A stretch of DNA of 34,441 bases from an uncultured Dechloromonas sp. (lineage in GTDB: Bacteria; Pseudomonadota; Gammaproteobacteria; Burkholderiales; Rhodocyclaceae), in assembly GCA_937996725.1 (NCBI GenBank), contig CALKUR010000052.1:1-34441 (forward strand), read 5' to 3'. Each line of letters starts with the position of its first letter. Within the stretch, counting starts at the first letter, position 1. The position numbers and the translations under genes were made by a program. Positions 1 to 7,899 of the stretch are shown in pieces. A model generated the notes under the pieces. That model was not told the DNA's origin, ran no database searches, and saw only the letters and a list, made by a program, of their open reading frames with translations.

Positions 1-1286
1 TGGAACTGTCGGCCAAGGCCCACAAAGATATGGTGGCGGCCGTTGCTCCGTACATCGACACATCAATTTCGAAGACGGTAAACGTGCCGGCTGACTATCC
101 GTACGAAGAGTTCCAGGATCTGTACATGCAAGCCTGGAAGGCCGGCCTGAAAGGCCTGGCCACCTACCGCCCGAACAGCGTTCTGGGTTCGGTGCTGTCG
201 GTCGATACGCCGAAGCAAGAAGAAGAGAAGAAGCAACCGCAAGACTTCGTCACCAACGATGCCAACCGCCGTCTGCACATCAAAGATCTGCCGGCACCGG
301 TGCTCTCCTCGCTGCGTTGGCCGAACCGTCCCAACCTGCCGGAAGGCAACCTGGCTTGGACCTACATGATCGATGCGCCGTTCGGCAAGTTCGCGCTCTT
401 CGTCGGTCACGTGGAACAAGAAGCCAAGAAGTGGCCGTTCGAAGTCTGGGTCAACGGCCCGGATCAACCGCGCGGCCTGGGCGCTGTCGCCAAGACCCTG
501 TCGATGGACATGCGTGCCAACGACCCCGCTTGGCTGAAGCTGAAGCTCGATTCCCTGTCCAACACCCCGTCGGCCGGTGAATCGTTTGAAATGGCCTTCC
601 CACCGAATGGTGAGCGTCAGATGATGTCGTCGGCCGTTTCGGCTTTCGCACAGCTGGTGCGCTACCGCACGGAACAGCTGGGCTGGTTCAAGCAAGACGA
701 CCTGCCGACCCCAGTGTTTGATGCGCTGATGAGCCCGAAAGAGCCGAAGACCGGTACCGACGGCACGCTGTCGTGGACGGTGGATATCTTCAACCCGAAC
801 ACCAACGAAGACTTCGTGCTGGGCCTGAAGGAAATCACCCTGCCGGACGGCGTCAGCCGCCCGTACTCGATGTGGCTGTCGGGCAACTACCCGCGTGCGC
901 TGGATGGTCTGTCGAAACTACTGTCCACCGATATGCGCGTCATCGACCCGGCCTGGATCGGCATGAAGCTGCGCAAGCTGCTTGACTACCCGGAACCGCT
1001 CGGCGATATGCTGGCCTTCGTGCCGGGTTCGCGCAAGCAACAGACCTATCCGTCGACCATTGCCTACGTCGCCCACCTCATCCTGCACCGCTACAACATG
1101 CTGGGCATCCTGGATGAGAACGGCTTCCCGGTAAAGCAGATGGGTATTCTGCAAGCCCCAACTGAAGAAGGTGCTGTGAAGCCGGTTCAAGGCAAGCTGT
1201 GCAGCGAGTGCGGCAACACCACCATGATCCGCAAGGATGGTTGTGACTTCTGTACCGCCTGCGGTGCTGTAGGTACCTGCGGCTAA
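1..1286 (+). CDS. nrdJ: Adenosylcobalamin-dependent (class II) ribonucleotide reductase, C-terminal part (5' truncated by window)
   Basis: This is the C-terminal part of a class II ribonucleotide reductase, which makes deoxyribonucleotides using a B12-derived radical. The reading frame is open from base 3, and the true start lies upstream of the window. The first residues (HKDMVAAVAPYIDTSISKTV, then the YPYEEFQDLYMQAWKAGLKG stretch) match the conserved end of the catalytic barrel. A linker rich in Glu, Lys and Gln follows, then two similar domains of about 135 residues each (bases 288-689 and 702-1112). The protein ends in a Cys-rich tail with CSECG and CDFCTACG, a likely zinc ribbon also carrying the thiols that re-reduce the active site. 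The tandem domains resemble the TSCPD region of class II enzymes, but that is inference. A strong terminator follows directly, so the gene ends its transcript here. Identity is confident; the domain label is less so. Confidence 0.9.
   Translation, partial: ELSAKAHKDMVAAVAPYIDTSISKTVNVPADYPYEEFQDLYMQAWKAGLKGLATYRPNSVLGSVLSVDTPKQEEEKKQPQDFVTNDANRRLHIKDLPAPVLSSLRWPNRPNLPEGNLAWTYMIDAPFGKFALFVGHVEQEAKKWPFEVWVNGPDQPRGLGAVAKTLSMDMRANDPAWLKLKLDSLSNTPSAGESFEMAFPPNGERQMMSSAVSAFAQLVRYRTEQLGWFKQDDLPTPVFDALMSPKEPKTGTDGTLSWTVDIFNPNTNEDFVLGLKEITLPDGVSRPYSMWLSGNYPRALDGLSKLLSTDMRVIDPAWIGMKLRKLLDYPEPLGDMLAFVPGSRKQQTYPSTIAYVAHLILHRYNMLGILDENGFPVKQMGILQAPTEEGAVKPVQGKLCSECGNTTMIRKDGCDFCTACGAVGTCG
288..1112 (+). 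repeat. Tandem protein-level duplication inside NrdJ
   Basis: Two copies, bases 288-689 and 702-1112, align at protein level. The paired landmarks are LPAPVLSSL / LPTPVFDAL, NLAWTYMID / TLSWTVDIF, MDMRANDPAW / TDMRVIDPAW and FAQLVRYRTEQLGWF / VAHLILHRYNMLGIL. DNA identity is low, so this is an old domain duplication, not a recent repeat. Confidence 0.75.
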
Positions 1287-1305
1287 GACCTCGTCGATGC
1301 TCAAC

Positions 1306-1342
1306 AAAAAAGCCCCGGAGATACTTCCGGGGCTTTTTATTT
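1306..1342 (+). terminator. Rho-independent terminator of nrdJ
   Basis: A perfect 13-bp stem (1307-1319 with 1326-1338, GC core AGCCCCGGA) encloses a 6-nt loop and ends in a T run on the + strand. It starts about 20 bp after the nrdJ stop. A run of A on the 5' side would also give a T run in the opposite direction. Confidence 0.9.
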
Positions 1343-1397
1343 CTGGCATAGTAATCACACACGCATTTTTCAGACACACTTGGCCAAAAGGTTAAAC

Positions 1398-2978
1398 ATG
1401 AAAAATCATCGATTACGATTCACTAGGCGTGAAATACTCAAAGCGTCAGTCGGTGGTTTGCTTTTGCCTGCATCAAGTTATTTATGGGCGGCTTCCGGAA
1501 ACGATGCGAAACGGGATGCACTCATCATCGGCAACGCGAACTACCGTGACAGCCCGCTGACGAACCCTATCAACGATGCCTCAGACATTGGTAAAGTCTT
1601 GACTGGATTAGGCTTCAACACACAACTACTGTTAAATGCAAACTTGAACCAAATCACGGAAGCCATAAAAAAACATGGTGAGCATGTAAAGAAACATAAG
1701 TCGATAGGGCTCTTCTATTACGCAGGCCATGGTGTTCAACTTGGCTGGCGAAATTACTTAGTGCCAATCGGTGCAAATATTGATACGGTTAACGATATCC
1801 CTGCCCAGTGTTACGAACTGAATACGTTTCTAGGCATTCTTAACAGCGCAAGCAACCCGATGAACATCATCATGCTAGACGCATGTCGTGACAATCCATT
1901 CGGTAAACGTTTGCCAGTGGAACAGAAGGGACTCAGTCAATTTGATGCGCCGAATGGCTCATTACTGGCCTACGCTACCGCACCAGGCAACGTAGCTAGT
2001 GATGGATCAGGTAAAAACGGCCTTTATACCGAATGCTTCTTGAAAGAAGTTACTGTTCCGGAGGCGAAAATTGAAGATGTCATGAAACGGGTTCGCCTCA
2101 ATGTTCGCCTCAAGTCCAAAGGACGGCAAGTACCCTGGGAAAGCACCTCTCTCGAAGAGGACTTCTACTTCAACAAATCCAGCAGCAACCAAGATACCAG
2201 CCTAAAAGACAAGCAAGAAGCTTTTAACGAAGAACTGGCCTCCTGGAAAGACGCAGAACAGTCTCATGATTTAAAGCCTGTCGAGGCTTACCTGTTCAAA
2301 TACCCTAGCGGGATCTACTCACAGTTGGCTCAAGCAAAACTTGACCTGCTACTCCAGAAAAACAAAGTTAAATCTATACAAATTATCAACTCAGCGAAAA
2401 ACCCTTACACCAAAGGAACTGCCTCAGGCATCGGGAAATACGTCATCGGTGATAAATATGAATACGTCGAAAAAGATCTGTTTAGCGGCAAGGTTGAAAA
2501 AACTTATACAGCGGAAGTTAGCAAGGTAACCGACAGCGAGGTTCGCTACACAAGAGGAACTGATGAGTTTGTGCAAGACCGTCTTGGAAACCCAATACCA
2601 TTCCCTGGCGGTCGCTTTTTATCGCAACCCCAAATATTCGCCAGCGATTACTCTGTGGGAAAAACCTGGTCAACTATTTATGACTTCATCACTGGAGACG
2701 GTCAGAAAACCACTGTAGAGATGAACTTTCGCGTCATCGATAGAAAAGCCTATGAATCACCTACAGGCACTGCCAACGCATTCCTTATTGAAGGGCACGG
2801 TTCATTTTTAAAACGCCAAAACAGCGTTAATGAAACTTTTAAGTACTGGATCGACCCTGATGTTTGCCCAACACCACTGGCGACTGAGCGCATAACCCAA
2901 GGCCTAAGAGGCCGAGGCTTCGGCGATGCCACCCGCAAGGAGTTGATCTCCGTGACCTTTGCAAAGCGCGCTACCTAA
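1398..2978 (+). CDS. Tat-exported caspase-family (peptidase C14) protein
   Basis: This is a 526-residue caspase-like cysteine peptidase. I chose the ATG at 1398 over an upstream TTG at 1380 because AAAAGG sits 6 bp before it. The N-terminus is then a twin-arginine signal: TRREILK with R10 and R11, followed by a hydrophobic stretch to about residue 32. The caspase fold covers about residues 39-260. It starts RDALIIGNANY, with a catalytic His at about 111 (YYAGHG) and Cys at about 163 (LDACRDNPF). Both dyad residues are present, so it is probably active. Residues 265-330 are helical and polar. The last 190 residues are beta-rich and match no family I recognise. The coding sequence is visibly AT-richer than its flanks (22 of 60 bases G or C at 2461-2520). 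It converges on the zinc-ribbon gene, with 8 bp between the stops. Substrate unknown. Confidence 0.88.
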   Translation: MKNHRLRFTRREILKASVGGLLLPASSYLWAASGNDAKRDALIIGNANYRDSPLTNPINDASDIGKVLTGLGFNTQLLLNANLNQITEAIKKHGEHVKKHKSIGLFYYAGHGVQLGWRNYLVPIGANIDTVNDIPAQCYELNTFLGILNSASNPMNIIMLDACRDNPFGKRLPVEQKGLSQFDAPNGSLLAYATAPGNVASDGSGKNGLYTECFLKEVTVPEAKIEDVMKRVRLNVRLKSKGRQVPWESTSLEEDFYFNKSSSNQDTSLKDKQEAFNEELASWKDAEQSHDLKPVEAYLFKYPSGIYSQLAQAKLDLLLQKNKVKSIQIINSAKNPYTKGTASGIGKYVIGDKYEYVEKDLFSGKVEKTYTAEVSKVTDSEVRYTRGTDEFVQDRLGNPIPFPGGRFLSQPQIFASDYSVGKTWSTIYDFITGDGQKTTVEMNFRVIDRKAYESPTGTANAFLIEGHGSFLKRQNSVNETFKYWIDPDVCPTPLATERITQGLRGRGFGDATRKELISVTFAKRAT

Positions 2979-2986
2979 GAAGCGAA

Positions 2987-3778
2987 CTAACTTATGATGC
3001 CTTTGAGGCCAGTGTAGACCGAAAGCGCTGTCGATCCGAGGGCTGTGATAGTACTAATATGCTCATTAAGCAGTTTCATTAACCTTAATGCACCGGTTGC
3101 ATCAAGCCCCTCCTTACCAGCCTTATTAACCAACGCCGAATACGCACCACCTAAAGCAGTTCTCATGTATGGATTGCTCCTCAGATAGGCCGCACTGCCT
3201 AAGATCATGCCCGCCCAGAAGCTGGCAGCAATACTAACGCCGTACTCAATAAATTCACGCCATTCAAATGCATTTTTAGGCATGATCGGCGTCCCATCTA
3301 CCATATGGGTCATGAAGCTCATTCCAAACACGGATCCAAGCGCCAGAATAGCTGCGGCAACAAACCAAGGGAGCAATTTGTGCGCATGGCTCACCATCAG
3401 TGCATAACCGAACATCCCCGGGATGATAATCGACACCAACCTTAGATATAAAAGCTTTGTGTCATACACAATCGTGATCAAACCATGCCCAAGTAGCAGC
3501 AATGTCAGAGGCAACACCAGAAACAACAGCAACGACTTAATCGTTCCAGAAATTCCGCTAATACTACCTTTGGCATCAACCAAGGCGCGATTTGCAAGCA
3601 AATCTTCGAGTTGAGTCACGCGCTGGAGCAAGGACTCTCGCTCTGGAATGGCCAAAAGCTGACTCTCCAAATCTGCAACTCGCTGCATCATCGGTTTAAA
3701 CAGATAGAGATCTTTTGTGCAATACGGGCATGCCAATGCCTCGTCAGCGACATCAGTCTGGCAGTAAGGGCATTTCAT
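2987..3778 (-). CDS. Zinc-ribbon, coiled-coil, multi-pass membrane protein of unknown function
   Basis: This 263-residue protein begins with a double-CxxC zinc ribbon (C3, C6, C17, C20: CPYC...CPYC). A short coiled coil follows at about residues 30-62 (leucine-spaced MMQRVADLESQL and LLQRVTQLEDLL). Then come about four hydrophobic segments (about 81-105, 109-130, 135-155 and 178-199). The soluble C-terminal region ends in a mildly hydrophobic helix. With no signal peptide, the zinc ribbon probably stays in the cytoplasm. The ATG overlaps the stop of the upstream secreted-protein gene in an ATGA arrangement, so translation is likely coupled. It is the last gene of the CHAT operon, and its stop lies 8 bp from that of the caspase gene. 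I do not recognise the family. A sensor or scaffold linking cytoplasm to the exported proteins is only a guess. Confidence 0.8.
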   Translation of the reverse strand: MKCPYCQTDVADEALACPYCTKDLYLFKPMMQRVADLESQLLAIPERESLLQRVTQLEDLLANRALVDAKGSISGISGTIKSLLLFLVLPLTLLLLGHGLITIVYDTKLLYLRLVSIIIPGMFGYALMVSHAHKLLPWFVAAAILALGSVFGMSFMTHMVDGTPIMPKNAFEWREFIEYGVSIAASFWAGMILGSAAYLRSNPYMRTALGGAYSALVNKAGKEGLDATGALRLMKLLNEHISTITALGSTALSVYTGLKGIIS

Positions 3779-4218
3779 TTGGCACCAACAAGTGTCGTTA
3801 CAGTCGATCCTTCACGGCCTTCAGAATCTTGAACAACAATCTTAATCTGATGCTCACCCGGCGGAATCTCAGCATTTTTCAGATCAAACCCTGAATCGCT
3901 TAGTGAGCCTTTAATCCGCGGCGTCAAATCAACGATCGGCGATTTCATGTAAATCACCTTAACAGTCGATTTATCAATACTAGATCCACCTCTCGGTTCA
4001 AAATCCACTTTGAACTCAAAAGGGCCTTTGCTTGGACTGCCCGGTTCCGGCGAGATAATCTTGATGCCTGGACCACGTGAGATGCCACGCGTATTTAACC
4101 CACCAGCGGCATCAGGTAATTTGGCCTCTTTAGCAGTAATCAGCGGTGCAGCATTGGCCGTTATCGTCACTAGGCCCATCGAAAGCATCACCAACAAAAA
4201 TCCACGAACTTTCATCAT
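3775..4218 (-). CDS. Small secreted beta-rich (Ig-like) protein, CHAT-operon partner
   Basis: This is a secreted protein of 147 residues. The start is ATG at 4218 (or the adjacent ATG at 4215). A TTG at 4236 would extend it but has no ribosome site, whereas AGGAG sits just before the ATG pair. That AGGAG shares bases with the TAG stop of the CHAT gene, so the two are translationally linked. Residues 1-24 form a Sec signal ending TANAA. The mature start has AKEAKLPDAAGG, then GPGIKIISPEPG, then alternating strands that look like one bacterial Ig-like fold (FKVDFEPRGG, VKVIYMKSP, HQIKIVVQDSEGREG). There are no catalytic motifs and no Cys in the mature part. Its stop overlaps the start of the zinc-ribbon gene. 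Probably periplasmic. It could be a binding or regulatory partner of the CHAT protein, which is inferred from position only. Confidence 0.78.
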   Translation of the reverse strand: MMKVRGFLLVMLSMGLVTITANAAPLITAKEAKLPDAAGGLNTRGISRGPGIKIISPEPGSPSKGPFEFKVDFEPRGGSSIDKSTVKVIYMKSPIVDLTPRIKGSLSDSGFDLKNAEIPPGEHQIKIVVQDSEGREGSTVTTLVGAK

Positions 4219-4225
4219 CACGCTC

Positions 4226-7200
4226 CTAATCGCCAATCACAACAAAAGGTGCCCAAAACAAGGGGTGGGCATAAGCATACCCGGAAGCGTTCCCCTTATC
4301 AGCCAGTTCCAGCTCGGCCTGACGCAGGGCTTCTGGTTTTCCTATCTTCTTCTCTTGCTGCCGCTTGAAGATATCGACCATCAGCATCCGAGAAGACACA
4401 GTATCTACAGGCCAATTAGAGACCAACATCGCCCGGGCACCCGCATAGAAGAAGGCTCTTCCAAGGCCGGAAACTGCTTCTGCATCCTTACCTGACCCGG
4501 CAGCAGTATTACAGGCAGACAGAACCACCCAATCCGCATTGAGCTTGAGATTCAGTACCTGATCCATCTTAAGGAGGCCGTCGCCCTGCTTCTCTCCAGT
4601 CACCAATGGACTCGACATAGCAAGCGCAGGCTGGGTCAACCCATCTAGGTCGCCCGGCACCAGACCATGTGTTGAGAACATCACTATGGACTTATTGGAC
4701 ATATCCGCATTCAAGACATTGCTCACACTCGCACGCTCGTGGAGGTAAATATCCTTATTAGGATCCGCCTTAAAGACCGCGGCAACATCTTTTAGCTCAT
4801 ATTCGGTATCAGGCAGGCGTGGCAACAACCCAAGCTCTGCACTGCTGACACCTCGTGTATTCGGTACGCTTCGGAGTTTAAGAGGTTTACCACGACTGGT
4901 GATACCGCCTGCATCCGCCACTTTGCCTCCCGCCGCCTGATCAGGGCTGAAGTACGGGTCACCAAATCCAATAAAGGTACCTGTGTTTTCGGTGCTTTTT
5001 GGCACAGATCGCAGTGCGGTAAGTGCTGTCACCGAAGGCAACTGGAGAATGGCCACATCACGAACAAGCCACGGGGCATTACGATAACCCGTAAAGTTTT
5101 GGCTTCCCTTGCCAGGCTGTGGGAACGGTTTGGTGGTTAACACCGCAATCGGCAACTGTCCAAGCTCACCATGTGGAACAGCTAGGACAACCTTTTGCCC
5201 ATCCAATGAAGATTTAACCGGAGCAAGCAACTTGCCGTAGAGGCTATTAGCGATTGCGAGATCATATGGAGGTATCTCATCAACCGACGAAACGTTAGGA
5301 TCAAGAGACTTTCGCAATCTAGCGACATCGCTAGCGACTTGTGAGCGGGTTACCTGCAACGCAGAAGCAGCCAACAGGCCCTTGCTGCTAATGACCCAAA
5401 CATAACTCCCCCAGTCTCCCAAATACCAATTGACCAGAACCTCACCTGGCTGCACCAGCTTCGCAACACGTTCGACAGTCACTGGTTTGGGGTCTACCAG
5501 ATCTGCATATTCGGGAAACTTGCGCGAAATTTCCTTCCGCAAGCCATCACGCTGATCTTTAAGCTTTTCGACATCGCTCCTAAGCTTCGTCTGGATACCA
5601 GGTAGCTGCTGATTCGATGGTGCAGCTGCCAGCGAGGCCTGAAGTTCACTTAGAGATTGAATCTGCCGCTGTGCATCCTGTTCTTTACGGGCCAACTCAG
5701 CTAACGCCGGATCCTTGATGGAGGAGCGTGCTGTACTTTGTGTCATCGCCTTCTGAACATTGCTGCCTTTAGCAATGTCGGAGAGCTGAAATGCCAGCCC
5801 TTGGTTATCTTTGTTTGCACTACTAGATTTAAATAGCGCATCGATATAACACTCAACAACGATCGACAATCGTTTTTGCTGTCGTATGCCTTGCGCGCCA
5901 GCTTCAGAACTTTGCTGGGCCTGCCCAATCAAAACCGGAATCGATTTAGAGAAACGCTGTAACGCCTCGCTGTATTTACCACTCCGGTCTAGCGCAGCAC
6001 CATAAAACGCCTGTGCCATCGCAACTCTTGGATGATTTTCACCTAGTAGCTTAACGAGATCATCAACCATAGAGCGTGCTTGATTTTCTGCTTCACCGTT
6101 CTGACCAGTTTCTAACAAAGCAACCTGCTCTTCGAAATTACCCTTCTTACGCAAACGATTCTGAAGCTCTGGATTCTGCATCAAGCCATGCCTGACCAAG
6201 GCATATTGCTCGAGCGCAAGTTTGTAGCTTCCATTAGTCGACAATGCATCAGCATAAGCTCGACGAGCTTCAATCATATTAAGCGATGACTCAGCAGCAC
6301 CAGATTCTTTCATACTCTGCAAAGATGCTTTGGAAAGCTGAACAGACTCATCTAAACGACCCTGCTCAGCAACCGCGCGCGAAAGCCCACTTAACGCAAA
6401 TGACACTTTAGGAGAACCGCGACCTTGCTCTTCTAGGTCAACCTTTAAGGCTTCACGATACCAATACTCGGCCTGCGCCGACTTGCCTTGCTCTAGTGTA
6501 GACCGGCCTAAGGATCTAAGAATCGTATCCCTAATGGAAGCAATTGATGATGCGTTGAAGGTGCGACGATTAGAAAACTTGAAATCGCCTCGCGATTCGC
6601 GATCACGCAAGGTGTCATTAGCTTCCTTTGCCCTTAAAAACTCAAACTCTGCTTCTACTGCTTTACCAACGCCAAGAAAATAAAAACCTTTGCCCATTCG
6701 ATAATTCTGCGTCCAGTTGTCACCAAATTCGGCATACCCCTTTCTATAGCTTCTCGTTTCAGCATAACCACGTTCAAGTCCGGCCAATGCAATAGAGGCG
6801 TCATTTGTGTCGCCAAGCATCAAATAGCCACCCATCAAGAATCGGTTTCCCGAAAGGACGAAACCACCGTTATAGGGCGCATCCTTTAGTACATGTAGGT
6901 ACTGTTTGGAATACTCAATCCCGGCAATTGGATCCCCAGCCGTATATGCACTTGTGATAGCTGTTGAATATGCATCTGCCATCAGATCCCTGGAATTTTC
7001 TGAGCCCGAATTTTTGGGCCCATACTCGATTGCTTTTTGAGCATCCTCTTTTGCCTGGGCAAGTCTTCCCAAAGCTTCTGCAGCAGTTGAACGCTTCTGA
7101 TAAAAGAGACTTAACTCACTTTCCGTCGCGTTCGCAGGTGTTTTAGAATCTGCTGTAGCAATAATCTTCTGAATAACTTCAGGCTTTGTCTGATAACGCT

Positions 7201-7354
7201 CAAGCAAATTCAGAACATCAGCAACACTTCTGGGCGGCTTGGGTATTTTGGCTTCTTCAGCTGCAATCTGAGCCAATTCCGATGGATCTTGCGCAAAGGA
7301 GGCGCCTGCGCATGCCATCATCAAGACACACATGCTCAAACGCAGCCGACTCAT
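4226..7354 (-). CDS. Secreted TPR-CHAT (caspase-like) protein
   Basis: This is a protein of 1042 residues. I chose ATG at 7354, with GGAG 6 bp upstream; ATGs at 7357 and 7366 are alternatives. Residues 1-22 form a Sec signal ending GASFAQ. Residues about 80-480 are helical, with TPR-like pairs (for example the QGKSAQAEYWYREAL and SGKYSEALQRFSKSI stretches). A polar coiled coil sits near 545-612. The CHAT domain fills about 690-1042. It carries the dyad His896 (MFSTHG) and Cys948 (LSACNTAAG), followed by the conserved GLGRAFFYAGARAMLVSNWP and the terminal HPLFWAPFVVIGD. Both catalytic residues are intact. CHAT is a caspase-clan fold (known family). It leads an operon with the small secreted gene and the zinc-ribbon gene. 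The substrate and what activates it are unknown. Export sets it apart from cytoplasmic CHAT proteases of defence systems. Confidence 0.87.
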   Translation of the reverse strand: MSRLRLSMCVLMMACAGASFAQDPSELAQIAAEEAKIPKPPRSVADVLNLLERYQTKPEVIQKIIATADSKTPANATESELSLFYQKRSTAAEALGRLAQAKEDAQKAIEYGPKNSGSENSRDLMADAYSTAITSAYTAGDPIAGIEYSKQYLHVLKDAPYNGGFVLSGNRFLMGGYLMLGDTNDASIALAGLERGYAETRSYRKGYAEFGDNWTQNYRMGKGFYFLGVGKAVEAEFEFLRAKEANDTLRDRESRGDFKFSNRRTFNASSIASIRDTILRSLGRSTLEQGKSAQAEYWYREALKVDLEEQGRGSPKVSFALSGLSRAVAEQGRLDESVQLSKASLQSMKESGAAESSLNMIEARRAYADALSTNGSYKLALEQYALVRHGLMQNPELQNRLRKKGNFEEQVALLETGQNGEAENQARSMVDDLVKLLGENHPRVAMAQAFYGAALDRSGKYSEALQRFSKSIPVLIGQAQQSSEAGAQGIRQQKRLSIVVECYIDALFKSSSANKDNQGLAFQLSDIAKGSNVQKAMTQSTARSSIKDPALAELARKEQDAQRQIQSLSELQASLAAAPSNQQLPGIQTKLRSDVEKLKDQRDGLRKEISRKFPEYADLVDPKPVTVERVAKLVQPGEVLVNWYLGDWGSYVWVISSKGLLAASALQVTRSQVASDVARLRKSLDPNVSSVDEIPPYDLAIANSLYGKLLAPVKSSLDGQKVVLAVPHGELGQLPIAVLTTKPFPQPGKGSQNFTGYRNAPWLVRDVAILQLPSVTALTALRSVPKSTENTGTFIGFGDPYFSPDQAAGGKVADAGGITSRGKPLKLRSVPNTRGVSSAELGLLPRLPDTEYELKDVAAVFKADPNKDIYLHERASVSNVLNADMSNKSIVMFSTHGLVPGDLDGLTQPALAMSSPLVTGEKQGDGLLKMDQVLNLKLNADWVVLSACNTAAGSGKDAEAVSGLGRAFFYAGARAMLVSNWPVDTVSSRMLMVDIFKRQQEKKIGKPEALRQAELELADKGNASGYAYAHPLFWAPFVVIGD

Positions 7355-7400
7355 CATGCACTCCATTTATTTATTCAGGTTGAAATGGCTCTGTCCATTT

Positions 7401-7799
7401 CTACTGTGCAGCGCAAGCCACCTGCATGATCCTTACATCGAGCGAATCTTTTTCCGGCGCGATCATCGGCGCTTCAGCCGGTGTTGGCGTGTAGCTGTAC
7501 ACGACCTTGCCCGAGCCTTCCATGAGCGTCACGCCAGTGATGGCTTGCGTCTTCGCTTTACAGTCCGCCAGAAAGGTGTTCGTTGCCTTGGTGTATTCGG
7601 CACCATTCGGCGCTTTCATCTTGTTGGTGTAACTCGTATGGACCGTAAAAGCAGTGCGGCCATTCGAATGCACGATGCTGTCTTTATCGATGGCATAGCT
7701 GCCATTGTTGACGACACTAATGCCGCGCAATGATTCTGCCTGCGCCAGACCGGCGGCACTTGCAAGAACCAGCGGCAAAATGATGTTGAATTTTTTCAT
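7401..7799 (-). CDS. Small secreted protein, surface-adhesin E-like
   Basis: This is a secreted protein of 132 residues. The start is ATG at 7799, with GGAG 7 bp upstream; a longer frame from 7829 lacks a signal at its front and is not preferred. Residues 1-20 form a Sec signal (MKKFNIILPLVL...GLAQA). The mature part has the pattern of adhesin-E-like proteins: a YAIDKDSI segment, a polar beta-strand with VHTSYTN, a central Cys (TFLADCKAK) and a terminal Cys (VACAAQ) that may form a disulfide. The family assignment rests on pattern memory, not a search. Its base composition resembles the core genes more than the CHAT block. The CHAT gene starts 46 bp downstream with only a weak hairpin between, so read-through into the CHAT operon is possible. 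Confidence 0.7.
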   Translation of the reverse strand: MKKFNIILPLVLASAAGLAQAESLRGISVVNNGSYAIDKDSIVHSNGRTAFTVHTSYTNKMKAPNGAEYTKATNTFLADCKAKTQAITGVTLMEGSGKVVYSYTPTPAEAPMIAPEKDSLDVRIMQVACAAQ

Positions 7800-7847
7800 G
7801 GCAACGCTCCATTGGTCTAATGCAATCAATTTACCAGACCTAGTATG

Positions 7848-7882
7848 AAAAAACCCGCCGGTCTTGCGAGCGGCGGGTTTCT
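7848..7882 (-). terminator. Rho-independent terminator of acnB
   Basis: An inverted repeat of 10-bp arms (7851-7860 AAACCCGCCG with 7871-7880 CGGCGGGTTT) and a 10-nt loop gives a T6 tract on the - strand, 20 bp after the acnB stop. The adhesin-like gene begins at 7799, so this separates the two transcripts. No + strand gene needs it, although TTTCTTTT also follows on that strand. Confidence 0.88.
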
Positions 7883-7899
7883 TTTACAGCAGACTCAAC

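Noticed and set aside
1380..7380. Prophage or integrative element reading of the AT-rich block
   Set aside because: No integrase, phage structural gene, tRNA or flanking repeat was found; composition alone does not show what type of element it was.
7382..7401. GAAATGG/CCATTTC inverted repeat between the adhesin-like and CHAT genes as a terminator
   Set aside because: The stem is only 7 bp, AT-rich and lacks a T tract, so strong termination is unlikely.
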